DNA from: Methylobacterium sp. Leaf112
Lineage (GTDB): Bacteria; Pseudomonadota; Alphaproteobacteria; Rhizobiales; Beijerinckiaceae
Direction: 5' to 3'
NCBI RefSeq assembly: GCF_001423295.1
Contig: NZ_LMNG01000030.1
Span: forward strand, 370,151 to 434,150
Length of the DNA stretch: 64,000 nt
Of this stretch, positions 56,501 through 63,264 are shown one piece after another. The translations under genes and the position numbers were made by a program. Position 1 is the stretch's first letter, and every line of letters starts with the position of its first letter. Below the pieces are notes generated by a model. That model searched no databases, had not been told where the DNA came from, and was given only the letters and a program-made list of their open reading frames with translations.

Positions 56501-56862
56501 CTGACCTGGGCGGCGCGCTGCTGCACGCCGTCATGGACGTGATGGCGGCGCACCAGACCATGAGCGCTCAAGCCCTGAACTCGGAGGAGAAGCGGGCGCG
56601 CATCCTGACCACGCTGCTCGGGCCGGGACGGCTGTGGGAGATGCTGCGCGATGCCCAGCACGATACTGTTCCCCCCATCGCCGAGCTGGACCGGGTCGCG
56701 CTAGTGACGGACTATCTGGATCCGAACTCTAGTCGTGTCATCCCTGCAGGAAGCAAAGGCACGGTGGTCGGCTCATGGGCCGAGGGCGAGGCGTTCGAGG
56801 TGGAGTTTACCGAACCCTTCGCCTGCCTGGCGACGATCCCAGCGACGGCGGTCGCGCGATGA
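53566..56862 (+). CDS. hsdR: Type I restriction endonuclease subunit HsdR
   Basis: The 1098-residue motor and nuclease subunit. The N-terminal nuclease motif is DLVLFLNGIPVATAELK (D...ExK). The helicase shows Walker A HSAGSGKTN near residue 305, DEAH (VIADEAHSSQSG), FTATPK, QTGFDQPLL and QTLSRLNRAY. All motifs look intact, so the system is probably active. It starts within the hsdS stop (ATGA) and its own stop overlaps the next small gene. Confidence 0.95.
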   Translation: MTIHQEKAFEDGICVAMSTRGWLYEPGAAKDYDRTRALYLPDLQAWMEEAQPDAWAALEKTHGASALAVLADRLRAALNKQGVLSVLRDGFDVIGLKTALAACRFRPALAMNELLQAQYAANRLRVVRQVRYSLAGEDCLDLVLFLNGIPVATAELKSAYTQSVADAVDQYREDRPPYPKGGRPEPLLSFPGGAAVHFAVSNTAVRMCTRLNGPGSVFLPFDQGNAGGAGNPPNTNGAPTAYLWERVWERDSWLEILGRYLVPVRDDAKRLKDWIFPRFHQLDATRKLVAAVRAEGAGGRFLVQHSAGSGKTNSIAWTAHFLADLHNGASNKVFDTVLVVSDRTVLDKQLREAIEAFERTNGVVAVVTGDGAAKSQELAQALGAGKKIVVCTIQTFPFALEKVQELAATAGKRFAVIADEAHSSQSGRAASDLKMVLTAEEMAQLEDGGEVSTEDILAARMAARASQDKAVTFIAFTATPKAKTLELFGRLPDPSKPQDKDNLPAPFHVYPMRQAIEEGFILDVLRNYTAYKMAFKLTHKGEEMGEREVEAGEAQKRIMGWVRLHPHNIAARVQIVVDHFRENVAHLLGGQAKAMVVTASRREAVRWMKAMEAYIKRRKYPIGLLVAFSGDVDDPETGSGPFNEATMNPGLNGRDIRTAFGTEEYSILLVANKFQTGFDQPLLCAMYVDRQLGGIQAVQTLSRLNRAYPGKDTTYVVDFVNEPKDILAAFRQYHDTAELADTSNADTVLDLRAKLDGTALYDTNEVEAVVRATVRAGGAQAGLDAVIIPVSQRLLIRYRAAQQAFAAADEGSETRRAAQDEMGFLRQFRHDLGAYVRAYEFLGQMFNYGQTYFEKLQVFARLLLPLLEFGRERDTVDMYALALTHHRMRDLGQQKMNLGVGAAEPLKPMGESGSGQPQDRHKMRLAEIVKALNDLFEGEVTEGDAVTYVDQVIKGKMMEDEGLRAQAMANTKEQFANSPDLGGALLHAVMDVMAAHQTMSAQALNSEEKRARILTTLLGPGRLWEMLRDAQHDTVPPIAELDRVALVTDYLDPNSSRVIPAGSKGTVVGSWAEGEAFEVEFTEPFACLATIPATAVAR

Positions 56863-57215
56863 GCGGGGCTGCGTCTCGCGAAGCGCCGATCTTCCACAAC
56901 ATGTCCGACGCGGTCGTGTCGGAAGCGAAGGTGCGCGATTACCTGCTCGCCACGTCCCACCCCGACGGGCGTGGCAAGGCGACTTTCTTCCTCGCCCGCG
57001 GCTTCACGCCCCAGGACTGGCACGAGATGGCGGACGCCCTTCGCGCCCAAGGGTCGGAGAATCCCGTTGAGCGTTACGAGTCGACCCCATACGGAAGGAA
57101 GATCATCGTGCGATGCCACATGGTTACGCCCGACGGCAGGAACCCGTGTATCCTCACGGTCTGGATGGAAGAGGACGGCAAGCCGATCAGGTTGGTCACG
57201 GCTTATCCTGGTTGA
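56859..57215 (+). CDS. DUF6883-like small protein coupled to hsdR
   Basis: A 118-residue protein whose ATG overlaps the hsdR stop (ATGA). The sequence (FHNMSDAVVSEAKVRDYLLATSHPDGRGKATFFLARGF, then CILTVWMEEDGKPIRLVTAYPG) matches the DUF6883 pattern, a family of small proteins often found beside toxin, nuclease or R-M genes. Immunity or accessory functions have been suggested for similar proteins; none is shown here. Confidence 0.7.
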   Translation: MSGAASREAPIFHNMSDAVVSEAKVRDYLLATSHPDGRGKATFFLARGFTPQDWHEMADALRAQGSENPVERYESTPYGRKIIVRCHMVTPDGRNPCILTVWMEEDGKPIRLVTAYPG

Positions 57216-57478
57216 CGGGCAATCGGGCGACCGACCTTCGCTGGGCCATCATCTCGCGCGATGGCCGTCACGTCTGGCTCGGGCGGAACTCTGATCCGTC
57301 CTGGTACGAGATCTCGGAGGGCCGAGCGGCCATTGGGCGCCCGAGACACCCCGGGTGTGGATCAGTGGGGTCCCGATACCAATTGGGGCAGCAAGTGTCT
57401 GCTTCAGAAGCAATGGGCGGGGTCCCGGCTTGGCTCCGATCCACATGCCAAGGGACGAGGTATACCCACCTCGTGTAG
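57212..57478 (+). CDS. Possible small protein coupled to the DUF6883 gene
   Basis: An 88-codon frame starting with TTG that overlaps the preceding stop (TTGA). The first 45 residues look protein-like (WAIISRDGRHVWLGRNSDPSWYEI), resembling small partner proteins with a beta-rich WLGR motif. The rest has poor composition and may be non-native. A start by re-initiation is plausible but unproven. Confidence 0.4.
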   Translation: MTGNRATDLRWAIISRDGRHVWLGRNSDPSWYEISEGRAAIGRPRHPGCGSVGSRYQLGQQVSASEAMGGVPAWLRSTCQGTRYTHLV

Positions 57479-57601
57479 CATCCCATGGCTGACGACTCCC
57501 GCAATACCGAACCGGAAGGATAACCTTAAAGCCCCTACCACTCGCACTTGAAGGCCGCCGCTCGCCTTCCAGTTATGTGCGGCATCTTATGGAAACGCCC
57601 C

Positions 57602-58489
57602 ATGCTGAGCGCGATCCTAAACGGGAAGGGACGCCGCCTACCAATCTCACTGCCGTCTGGAGCTTCGCTCCGTATGGCCTTCGTGCGGTCCGAGGACATC
57701 CTGACGGCGACGGTGTTCGAGCGCCTCGCCTATCTTGATGGTCCCGTGCTTTGGGCGTTGCTCGTAGCTACGTTCAAGCCTCGCATTTTACCCGAACGCA
57801 AAGTTGCGGAGCTCACTGGCATCGAGTTCTGGCCGACGTGGTGGCCGGCCGGCGAGGCGGCGGGCGGATCGGTCGAGCCCGACGTAGTCATGCGCTTCTC
57901 GATCGGCGACCCGCCTGTGGACGTCGTGCTCGTCGTCGAGTGCAAGCTCGGCGGCTTGCAGTACCCCGATCAGTGGGCGCGGGAATGGATTGCCGCGCAA
58001 GGCGAAGGCGCTGCGGACGAGGCGGTCGAGACATACCTCATCGCGCTCGGCGGCTTGCCCGCCAGCGCCGAGACTGTCGTAGAGGCGTTCACCGGCACGC
58101 TGCACGAAACTGTCGGCATCGAAGTGAAGGCAGCCGCAGCAGATTGGCGGGACCTCCTGCGGGCGCTAGACGAGCTTGATGTCGCTCGGCAGCCCGATCG
58201 TCGGATTGTTTCCGACGTGAAGGCAGCGTTGGCGTTGCACGGCTATGCCGAGCACATTCCGATGGGTGGGCTTGCCGCGATGGTCCCGAGCCTCGGAATC
58301 CGATCGGGTTCGGCCGGGGCGCTGCGATGGCCGGGAGAGCCGCCCCAAACTACCCCCGCTGCAAGGTCTGCAACGGCACCCGTCGCGCCAGTAAATGATA
58401 CATTCGCGGGCTGGGACAACCGCGTCTCCCCGTTCCTCGGCTTGCGAGACCACCCGAACCTACGCTGGAGCGCTGACGATGTCCGATGA
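57602..58489 (+). CDS. PD-(D/E)XK nuclease-like protein
   Basis: A 295-residue protein with a candidate PD-(D/E)XK active site: EPD (D94) followed by VVECK (E113, K115) on a beta strand. The region before (LVATFKPRILPERKVAELTGIEFWP) and after (QYPDQWAREWIAAQGEG) is consistent with a restriction-like fold. The next gene starts 11 nt before its stop. Located just after the type I R-M operon in the island, it may be part of a second defence unit. Start at 57602 is one of several ATGs. Confidence 0.6.
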   Translation: MLSAILNGKGRRLPISLPSGASLRMAFVRSEDILTATVFERLAYLDGPVLWALLVATFKPRILPERKVAELTGIEFWPTWWPAGEAAGGSVEPDVVMRFSIGDPPVDVVLVVECKLGGLQYPDQWAREWIAAQGEGAADEAVETYLIALGGLPASAETVVEAFTGTLHETVGIEVKAAAADWRDLLRALDELDVARQPDRRIVSDVKAALALHGYAEHIPMGGLAAMVPSLGIRSGSAGALRWPGEPPQTTPAARSATAPVAPVNDTFAGWDNRVSPFLGLRDHPNLRWSADDVR

Positions 58490-59111
58490 GCCTACCCTGG
58501 ACGTAGCCCTGGCGGACGTGCGCAAGGCGTACCGTCTGTTGTGGTGCTATCAGAAGCGCGTCTTTGACATCGTCAAGCTGGTCGCCGCCGAGTTCGAAGA
58601 CATGGCTTTCTACAACTGGCGTACGTTGCATGCCGGCCCTCCAAGCCGGAGCGACACGAACCCGATGAGTGGCCGCTCGACCTGGGAGATGCTCCCGATG
58701 GTCAAAGTTTCGTATCTGTTTCTCCCGGGCGGGACAAACCACAACGCAACTGTTGCGGGACAATGGATGCTTGAGGTGCTAGTCGAGTCTGATCGAGGCT
58801 TCGTCGACACCGAGGACGGTTCTGAGCCGGACCCAGCTATTTTCGTATCTCCGGAAAACGCGGCATCCACGATCTCGATCTTCGCATGGTATTGTCGGGG
58901 CGAGACGTCGAAGAATTGGGTGGGCGGCGTCTGGAAAGTACTTCCTTGGCCAGAGGGAGACGCTGTGAAGATCGATCACGCAGATCTACCTTTCGCGACC
59001 TTCAGACGCGATTTCAATCTTGCAGCCCTGCCAGACAAAGACGCTGTCCGTGCCGCAGTCGCCTCATTCCAAGCCACCGCAAGCGAGGCGCTCGGCGTCA
59101 ACCTCGCGTAA
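58479..59111 (+). CDS. Hypothetical protein partnered with the nuclease-like gene
   Basis: A 210-residue acidic protein overlapping the nuclease-like gene by 11 nt. The N-terminal helix (DVALADVRKAYRLLWCYQKRVFDIVKLVAAEF) is followed by a beta-rich part with several tryptophans (GQWMLEVLVESDRG, FAWYCRGETSKNWVGGVWKVLPWPEGD). I recognise no family. The overlap suggests co-translation and a physical partner of the nuclease-like protein. Confidence 0.6.
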   Translation: MSDEPTLDVALADVRKAYRLLWCYQKRVFDIVKLVAAEFEDMAFYNWRTLHAGPPSRSDTNPMSGRSTWEMLPMVKVSYLFLPGGTNHNATVAGQWMLEVLVESDRGFVDTEDGSEPDPAIFVSPENAASTISIFAWYCRGETSKNWVGGVWKVLPWPEGDAVKIDHADLPFATFRRDFNLAALPDKDAVRAAVASFQATASEALGVNLA

Positions 59112-59583
59112 CGTTGGCTTGTTTCTGTCTCTCCTGGCCAATTAGACAGCCGGCAACCAGACCGTCCGAAAGTCCGAGAAGGGTCGAGAGCGGCCCCCGG
59201 GGCTATGTCCGCTTCGATGCATCTGGCGTCCGGAAGCAGACGGGCAGGAAACCACCCTTCTCGGACGTTCGGCGGGGGTACGAAGCGTCAGATTTCTCCC
59301 GCTAGGGCTGCCTGGAGCCTGGGCCGGAGCGATGCCAGCTTTGCTGATAGCCGGCCTCGCCCTTTCGCCCGTAGCAGAGGCCAGCCGGCGCGAGCCGCTG
59401 GCTGGCGGCCTTCCGGCGCTCGCAAGCGCGATCGGTGGCTGGATCATCTCCGGCTCCGCCACGGCAGGCCTCGTTCTCGGCAGCCCAGGCCCTAAGAGCC
59501 GTTCCCGTTCGGATTGAGTCGTGGGTTGCGGAAATGCACGCAGCATCGGTGTGCTGATCCAAGGTCACGCGTCCGCGTAAGCC

Positions 59584-59601
59584 CGTGCAATTTGTTGCAC
59601 G
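59584..59601. repeat. Dispersed palindrome, copy 6
   Basis: CGTGCAAT-TT-GTTGCACG, one mismatch in the left arm. It lies about 105 bp inside the right att repeat. Confidence 0.7.
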
Positions 59602-59622
59602 GTCCAGCTAGGCCTTCCGCGA

Positions 59623-59646
59623 GTGCCACAGGAGTGTTACACATGG
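59623..59646 (+). repeat. Second copy of the arm-site-like repeat near attR
   Basis: GTGCCAC-N5-TGTTACACATGG aligns with the integrase-proximal copy at 38281-38304 with 3 mismatches in 24. It lies about 60 bp inside the right end of element 1. It may be an integrase arm site or the trace of an older integrase start. Confidence 0.5.
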
Positions 59647-59701
59647 GCACCTGTGAGGTTTAGCTAAGTACCTGTTTTATTTGGTTTCTTGCTGTAGTAG
59701 G

Positions 59702-60811
59702 TTAAGGTCCTGCCGGGCCCACCATCGGCTTTTTAAGACCCTGATATATAGAGATTTTTCGCTTTCGATCCCGCACCGGAGCCGATGGTGCGGGAGAAGT
59801 CCTCGCCTCTCGGGCCAGCTTGGCGCGGTTCGCCGTCCGCGTGTAGGTCGCGCTTTCCCGGCGCCCGTCCGCCCATCCGAACAGCGCGTTGAGCTGGGAT
59901 TCCGTCGCGCCCTCTTCGACGGCCCGGCGCGCGCCGGCCTTCCTCCGCCCGTGCGCGGACCCGGGGCACTTCGCTTCGCGGCAAGCCTTCCCAAACCAGT
60001 TGCCGAACGACTCCTTACCGAAGGACAGGCCCCGTTCCGTCGCGAGGAACGTCAGCTCGCCCGTTGCCGCGGCGGCAATCGAAGCGGCGAGGGGAGGGAG
60101 GATCGGCGCGATCACCACCATGCCGGTCTTCTCGGTGCGGATCGTGAACTCGCCGTTGCGGACGTGGGGCCTGCCGAGGCGCACCACATCGCCCCGACGC
60201 AGCCCGGTGAAGAGCAGAAGATCGAAGGCGAGCCGCTGGCGGGTATCGATCGGCCACTTCGCCTCGAAGCGTTCGAGTTCGTCCTCGGTCCAGGCGTGGA
60301 AGCCGTCTTCGTTGTTGCCGGCCAGGAGCTTGATGCCGGTCGTCGGGTCGATCTTCACATGGTCGGCGTCCAGGGCCCAGCGGAAAAGCCCACGCAGGGA
60401 CTTCAGAAAGTTGTTGGCGGCATAGGGGGTGTCGCGGCGGCGGTCCCGGCCGGCGAGGATCGCGCGGCGATCGATCGCCGACAGCAGCTCATCGCCCGCC
60501 GTTTTCTCCATGGCGCGGTAGAACCCGTGCCGCTGCTTGCGGGTGGCGGGCTTCAGTTCGGACCATTCGGCCGAGGCGACGTACTTCGCGATCAGCCAGG
60601 ACAGCGTGCCGGGCTTCGGGCCGGCGATCGGCGCGAGCGGCTTCCCCTCGACCGCGAGGCGGTAGTCGCGCCAGAACTCCGGGCTGCCATAGGCCTCGCG
60701 CATCCGGGTGCGCGGCCCCTGGCCGACCCGCACGTACCAGACCACCGTGCCGTGGCGGGTGGTCTCACGGACCAGATGGGGCGGGCGAGGGCGCGGCATG
60801 TCGGCGGTCAT
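59702..60811 (-). CDS. Tyrosine recombinase (integrase) of element 2, C-terminus altered by att
   Basis: A 369-residue phage-type integrase. Catalytic motifs are GLRRGDVV (Arg), SAHGRRKAGA (HxxR-like) and SATYTRTANR (Tyr). Its last codons (MVGPAGP) are the reverse complement of the 18-bp att core, and its stop lies just outside the core. It reads toward the tRNA, typical of integrases whose attP overlaps the gene's 3' end. Upstream it overlaps a short gene by 4 nt. Confidence 0.92.
   Translation of the reverse strand: MTADMPRPRPPHLVRETTRHGTVVWYVRVGQGPRTRMREAYGSPEFWRDYRLAVEGKPLAPIAGPKPGTLSWLIAKYVASAEWSELKPATRKQRHGFYRAMEKTAGDELLSAIDRRAILAGRDRRRDTPYAANNFLKSLRGLFRWALDADHVKIDPTTGIKLLAGNNEDGFHAWTEDELERFEAKWPIDTRQRLAFDLLLFTGLRRGDVVRLGRPHVRNGEFTIRTEKTGMVVIAPILPPLAASIAAAATGELTFLATERGLSFGKESFGNWFGKACREAKCPGSAHGRRKAGARRAVEEGATESQLNALFGWADGRRESATYTRTANRAKLAREARTSPAPSAPVRDRKRKISIYQGLKKPMVGPAGP
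59707..59724 (+). repeat. attR of element 1 / att core shared with element 2
   Basis: Exact copy of the 18-bp tRNA 3' end. It also forms the last codons of the element 2 integrase on the opposite strand, so it is both the right end of element 1 and the near end of element 2. Confidence 0.88.
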
Positions 60812-61008
60812 AGGACCACCACGCGCTCATCGTTGGCAACCTCGTCCGGCAGTTGGGGAGCGGCGGCGTGGTTCGGCGGGAGCACCGTTTCGACGGCGAC
60901 GCCATCGGAGCGGACGACGATCCGCATCACCGGTAGACCGGCGGCCTGGACGGCTCGGATCGCCCTGGCGATATCAGCCTGCGTGACGACAGCGGCGCGG
61001 CGGGGCAT
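60808..61008 (-). CDS. Small protein upstream of the integrase
   Basis: A 66-residue protein (MPRRAAVVTQADIARAIRAV, then GLPVMRIVVRSDGVAVETVLP) overlapping the integrase start by 4 nt (ATGA) and the upstream gene by 1 nt. Short genes in this position are often excisionases or small phage regulators, but no helix-turn-helix signature is clear. Confidence 0.65.
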   Translation of the reverse strand: MPRRAAVVTQADIARAIRAVQAAGLPVMRIVVRSDGVAVETVLPPNHAAAPQLPDEVANDERVVVL

Positions 61009-61565
61009 CAGCCTGCTTTCGCTTCGGCGGCCAGATCCCGCGCTTGATAACACCGCGCCACGACGGTTTCGATCCAAGACGCGTTCGCGTTCGTTGGCCA
61101 CCGTTTGCCTGTCATGATGTCGGTGAGGATCTTGACCTCGAAGTCCCGCAGGAAACGACCGCCGTGCTTCCTCGCGATCGACCGGTTTAGGGTGAAGCAG
61201 TGCTGGCAGACCTCCTGCCAGGATCCGATCGCGCCCTGTCGAAAGATCGGCAGCCCGAACTTGCGGGTCATGGCGTCCGGATGGTCTGGAGCACCCCCGA
61301 CAGGCTCGGCCTGCTGGAACTCGTTGGCGTAGTTCCATGGGGCTGCCGACCCTGCGTCCCCATTCGACGCGGCGTCGCGGTTCGGCCGAGGCTCGGCTAC
61401 GGTCTGCATCCGGTTGAGGGTGTCGGCGAGATCGTGAAGGTCGGTGCCGGCCGTCGTCAGGGTACGGGCGATGGCTCGCGCGGCGGCGATGACTTCGCCG
61501 TCCTTGTCGCTGGCGAGCAATGGAACGAGTTTGGCGACGCGCTGAGCTAGGGTCCGAGCTATCAT
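61008..61565 (-). CDS. Hypothetical phage protein, 185 aa
   Basis: A soluble protein with a helical N-terminus (LAQRVAKLVPLLASDKDGEVIAAARAIARTL) and a C-terminal region with cysteine and histidine residues (WQEVCQHCFTLNRSIARKHGGRFL). Its stop overlaps the next gene's start (TGATG). Function unknown; part of the coupled phage gene chain. Confidence 0.65.
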   Translation of the reverse strand: MIARTLAQRVAKLVPLLASDKDGEVIAAARAIARTLTTAGTDLHDLADTLNRMQTVAEPRPNRDAASNGDAGSAAPWNYANEFQQAEPVGGAPDHPDAMTRKFGLPIFRQGAIGSWQEVCQHCFTLNRSIARKHGGRFLRDFEVKILTDIMTGKRWPTNANASWIETVVARCYQARDLAAEAKAG

Positions 61566-61936
61566 GATGCGCCTCCCAACGCTTGGGCTCGTTCATCCGA
61601 GCGGGGATGGACAGGGCTAGGCCTCGCTGGGCTCTCGGCCCAATCCGGGTTCTCGCCCTCGGGTCCGAACAGGTCCGGCAGAACGCACTCGACGACGCGA
61701 TGAAGCTCGTTCAGGCGTCGGTTCTCAGCCTCCCCCGCAGCGTTCCGGATTGCCTGCGCAGCCTTGCTGTGACCGGGCACGGCGCGATCCCTCGGGCTTC
61801 CGGTCGCGACATAGGCGTCCCCGTGCACGAACGCCTGGAACACGAGATCCACGGCGATGATGCCGATGCGGTCGCGGGTCTCGGCCGGCAGGGCGTGCCA
61901 CGCCGCCTCCACCTCGGATTGACCGGGTACCTTCAT
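61562..61936 (-). CDS. Hypothetical phage protein, 124 aa
   Basis: Starts after GGGAGG, with an ATGA overlap on each side. N-terminal helices (EVEAAWHALPAETRDRIGIIAVDLVFQAF) and an acidic, Pro-rich tail. No family recognised. Confidence 0.6.
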   Translation of the reverse strand: MKVPGQSEVEAAWHALPAETRDRIGIIAVDLVFQAFVHGDAYVATGSPRDRAVPGHSKAAQAIRNAAGEAENRRLNELHRVVECVLPDLFGPEGENPDWAESPARPSPVHPRSDERAQALGGAS

Positions 61937-62550
61937 GCCGACCTCCCGAGCGTTCGGAGATCCACAGCGGGGTCGCACCCCTCCAAGGATCGGGCGATGT
62001 GAAGGAAGGCGCTCTCGGCCATGCTCTCGCCGAGGCGGACGTAGTGACAGACCAGCGCGCGCAAGCCGCCGAGGGTCGCCGGCGGCGTCTGATCCAGGGC
62101 CTTCCATGCGTGATGTGCGCGCTCGGCCGCGGCGTTGCACCGGCACATCGACGCCTCATCGTCCTCGTCGAGGGTTTCGCAGGCGACGGTGTGTGCGATC
62201 TCGGCGGTGTTGGCCGCGTCGAGGACGGCGTAGATCGGATCGGGCACGCTGGGGTCGGAGGTCGAGCTTCCCAGAAGCATGACGATCTCGGCGATGCGGG
62301 CCTCGGCGCGGCCATAGGCCGGCTGATAGTCCGCCGCGAACTCGGCCTCTTCGGCGAGCCACCAGCGCAGGTGCGCGACGAGAGCGGCCGCGCCCGGCTG
62401 GGTCGCGCAGGGCGTCGCCAGGACAGTGTCCAAGGCGTCCTGCAGCTCACAGCAGGCGTTGAGGCTGTCCTCGCCCTCCGGCGCGGTCTGGAACGTGTCC
62501 CAGGCTTGCCGGTGGTGGGCGATGGCGGCGAGGATCGGATCAGGCGGCAT
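61933..62550 (-). CDS. Hypothetical phage protein, 205 aa
   Basis: A helical, Ala- and Glu-rich protein with several cysteines (LNACCELQDALD, SMCRCNAAAER). It overlaps both neighbours. No family recognised. Confidence 0.6.
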   Translation of the reverse strand: MPPDPILAAIAHHRQAWDTFQTAPEGEDSLNACCELQDALDTVLATPCATQPGAAALVAHLRWWLAEEAEFAADYQPAYGRAEARIAEIVMLLGSSTSDPSVPDPIYAVLDAANTAEIAHTVACETLDEDDEASMCRCNAAAERAHHAWKALDQTPPATLGGLRALVCHYVRLGESMAESAFLHIARSLEGCDPAVDLRTLGRSA

Positions 62551-62803
62551 CTCGCTCCTCCCTGTCCCTCAGACGGACAACGAGGATGTGGAGGAGGTCG
62601 CTGCACTCCGTGCGGCGGTACCGATCACGGGCCCAGGTGTAGGCAATGGCCGGCCAGAAGTCCCCGCGCGGCCCTCGACTGATCGTGAGCCCTTGCCGGA
62701 CGGTCTGCATTACCTTCGGTTGGGCGAGCAGGGAATCGAGCTTCGCGGTGGGCCAAACGCGTCCGCCAACGTCGTGGTAGCCGGGGAGATCGGACAGGCT
62801 CAT
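62540..62803 (-). CDS. Hypothetical phage protein, 87 aa
   Basis: Start at 62803 (MSLSDLPGYHDVGGRVWP) overlaps the upstream gene's stop by 4 nt; the frame's earlier ATG would lie inside that gene. The C-terminus is basic (YRRTECSDLLHILVVRLRDREE). Function unknown. Confidence 0.55.
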   Translation of the reverse strand: MSLSDLPGYHDVGGRVWPTAKLDSLLAQPKVMQTVRQGLTISRGPRGDFWPAIAYTWARDRYRRTECSDLLHILVVRLRDREERDAA

Positions 62804-63264
62804 CGGCCCGGCCCTCCGGCATCGGCGAACAGCAGGGGCTGCTTTTCCTGAGCGAGGGCCCACACCTCGACGCAGGTTTCGTGGCCCAAGAGTTCGTAGG
62901 CGGCCTGGACGAAGGCCTGCCGCTTGGCGTCGACCTTCGATGCCGACTGCGCCTGACTGGCGCCAAGCGCTGCTGCCTTCTCGGCACGGCGCAGGACACC
63001 GATCCGTTCCTGCAGGACCGGTCGGCTTCGGCGCTTGCGCTTGAGCGCAAGTTCCGCCCGGGTCCGCCAGGTCGGATCGTCCGTCCCGGTGCCAAGGGCA
63101 ATCTGGTCCTCGATCGCCAGGATAGCCCCGTCGATCTCAGCCAGGATCGCCTGTCCCTGCGCGCTCGTCTCGATGGCATCCACGCGGATCTCGGTGCCGT
63201 CGCGCAGAAGGATGGTGGTGACGCCCCTGATGGGGGGCGTCGGGAGTTGGAAAAGAGAGGTCAT
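62800..63264 (-). CDS. Hypothetical phage protein, 154 aa
   Basis: N-terminal beta-rich piece (TTILLRDGTEIRVDAIETS), then a long charged helix (RTRAELALKRKRRSRPVLQERIGVLRRAEKAAAL) that may form a coiled coil. ATGA overlaps at both ends. Function unknown. Confidence 0.6.
   Translation of the reverse strand: MTSLFQLPTPPIRGVTTILLRDGTEIRVDAIETSAQGQAILAEIDGAILAIEDQIALGTGTDDPTWRTRAELALKRKRRSRPVLQERIGVLRRAEKAAALGASQAQSASKVDAKRQAFVQAAYELLGHETCVEVWALAQEKQPLLFADAGGPGR

Larger units (their letters stand above)
59112..59701. other. Right end of element 1 without clear genes
   Basis: 590 bp. A 61-codon frame at 59332-59517 (MPALLIAGLALSPVAEASRR, then hydrophobic ASAIGGWIISGSATAGLVLG) with GGAG before its ATG could be a small membrane protein, but support is weak. 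The stretch also holds dispersed palindrome copy 6 and an arm-site-like repeat. Confidence 0.4.
38199..59724. mobile_element. Element 1: tRNA-integrated genomic island with defence cargo
   Basis: Bounded by exact 18-bp direct repeats, one being the 3' end of the CAT-anticodon tRNA, with a tyrosine integrase as the first gene inside. Content includes the retron-like locus, a decayed phage tail gene, a replication/regulation module, a serine recombinase, type I restriction-modification and nuclease-like genes. Base composition varies strongly: the retron segment is visibly AT-rich, the rest high-GC. The mix of Rep-like, tape-measure and small unknown genes suggests a phage- or phage-plasmid-derived island; mobility today is unproven. 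Confidence 0.85.

Noticed and set aside
59681..61117. 478-codon plus-strand frame opposite the element 2 integrase
   Set aside because: No domain, extreme Arg/Gly composition; the integrase catalytic residues are on the minus strand.
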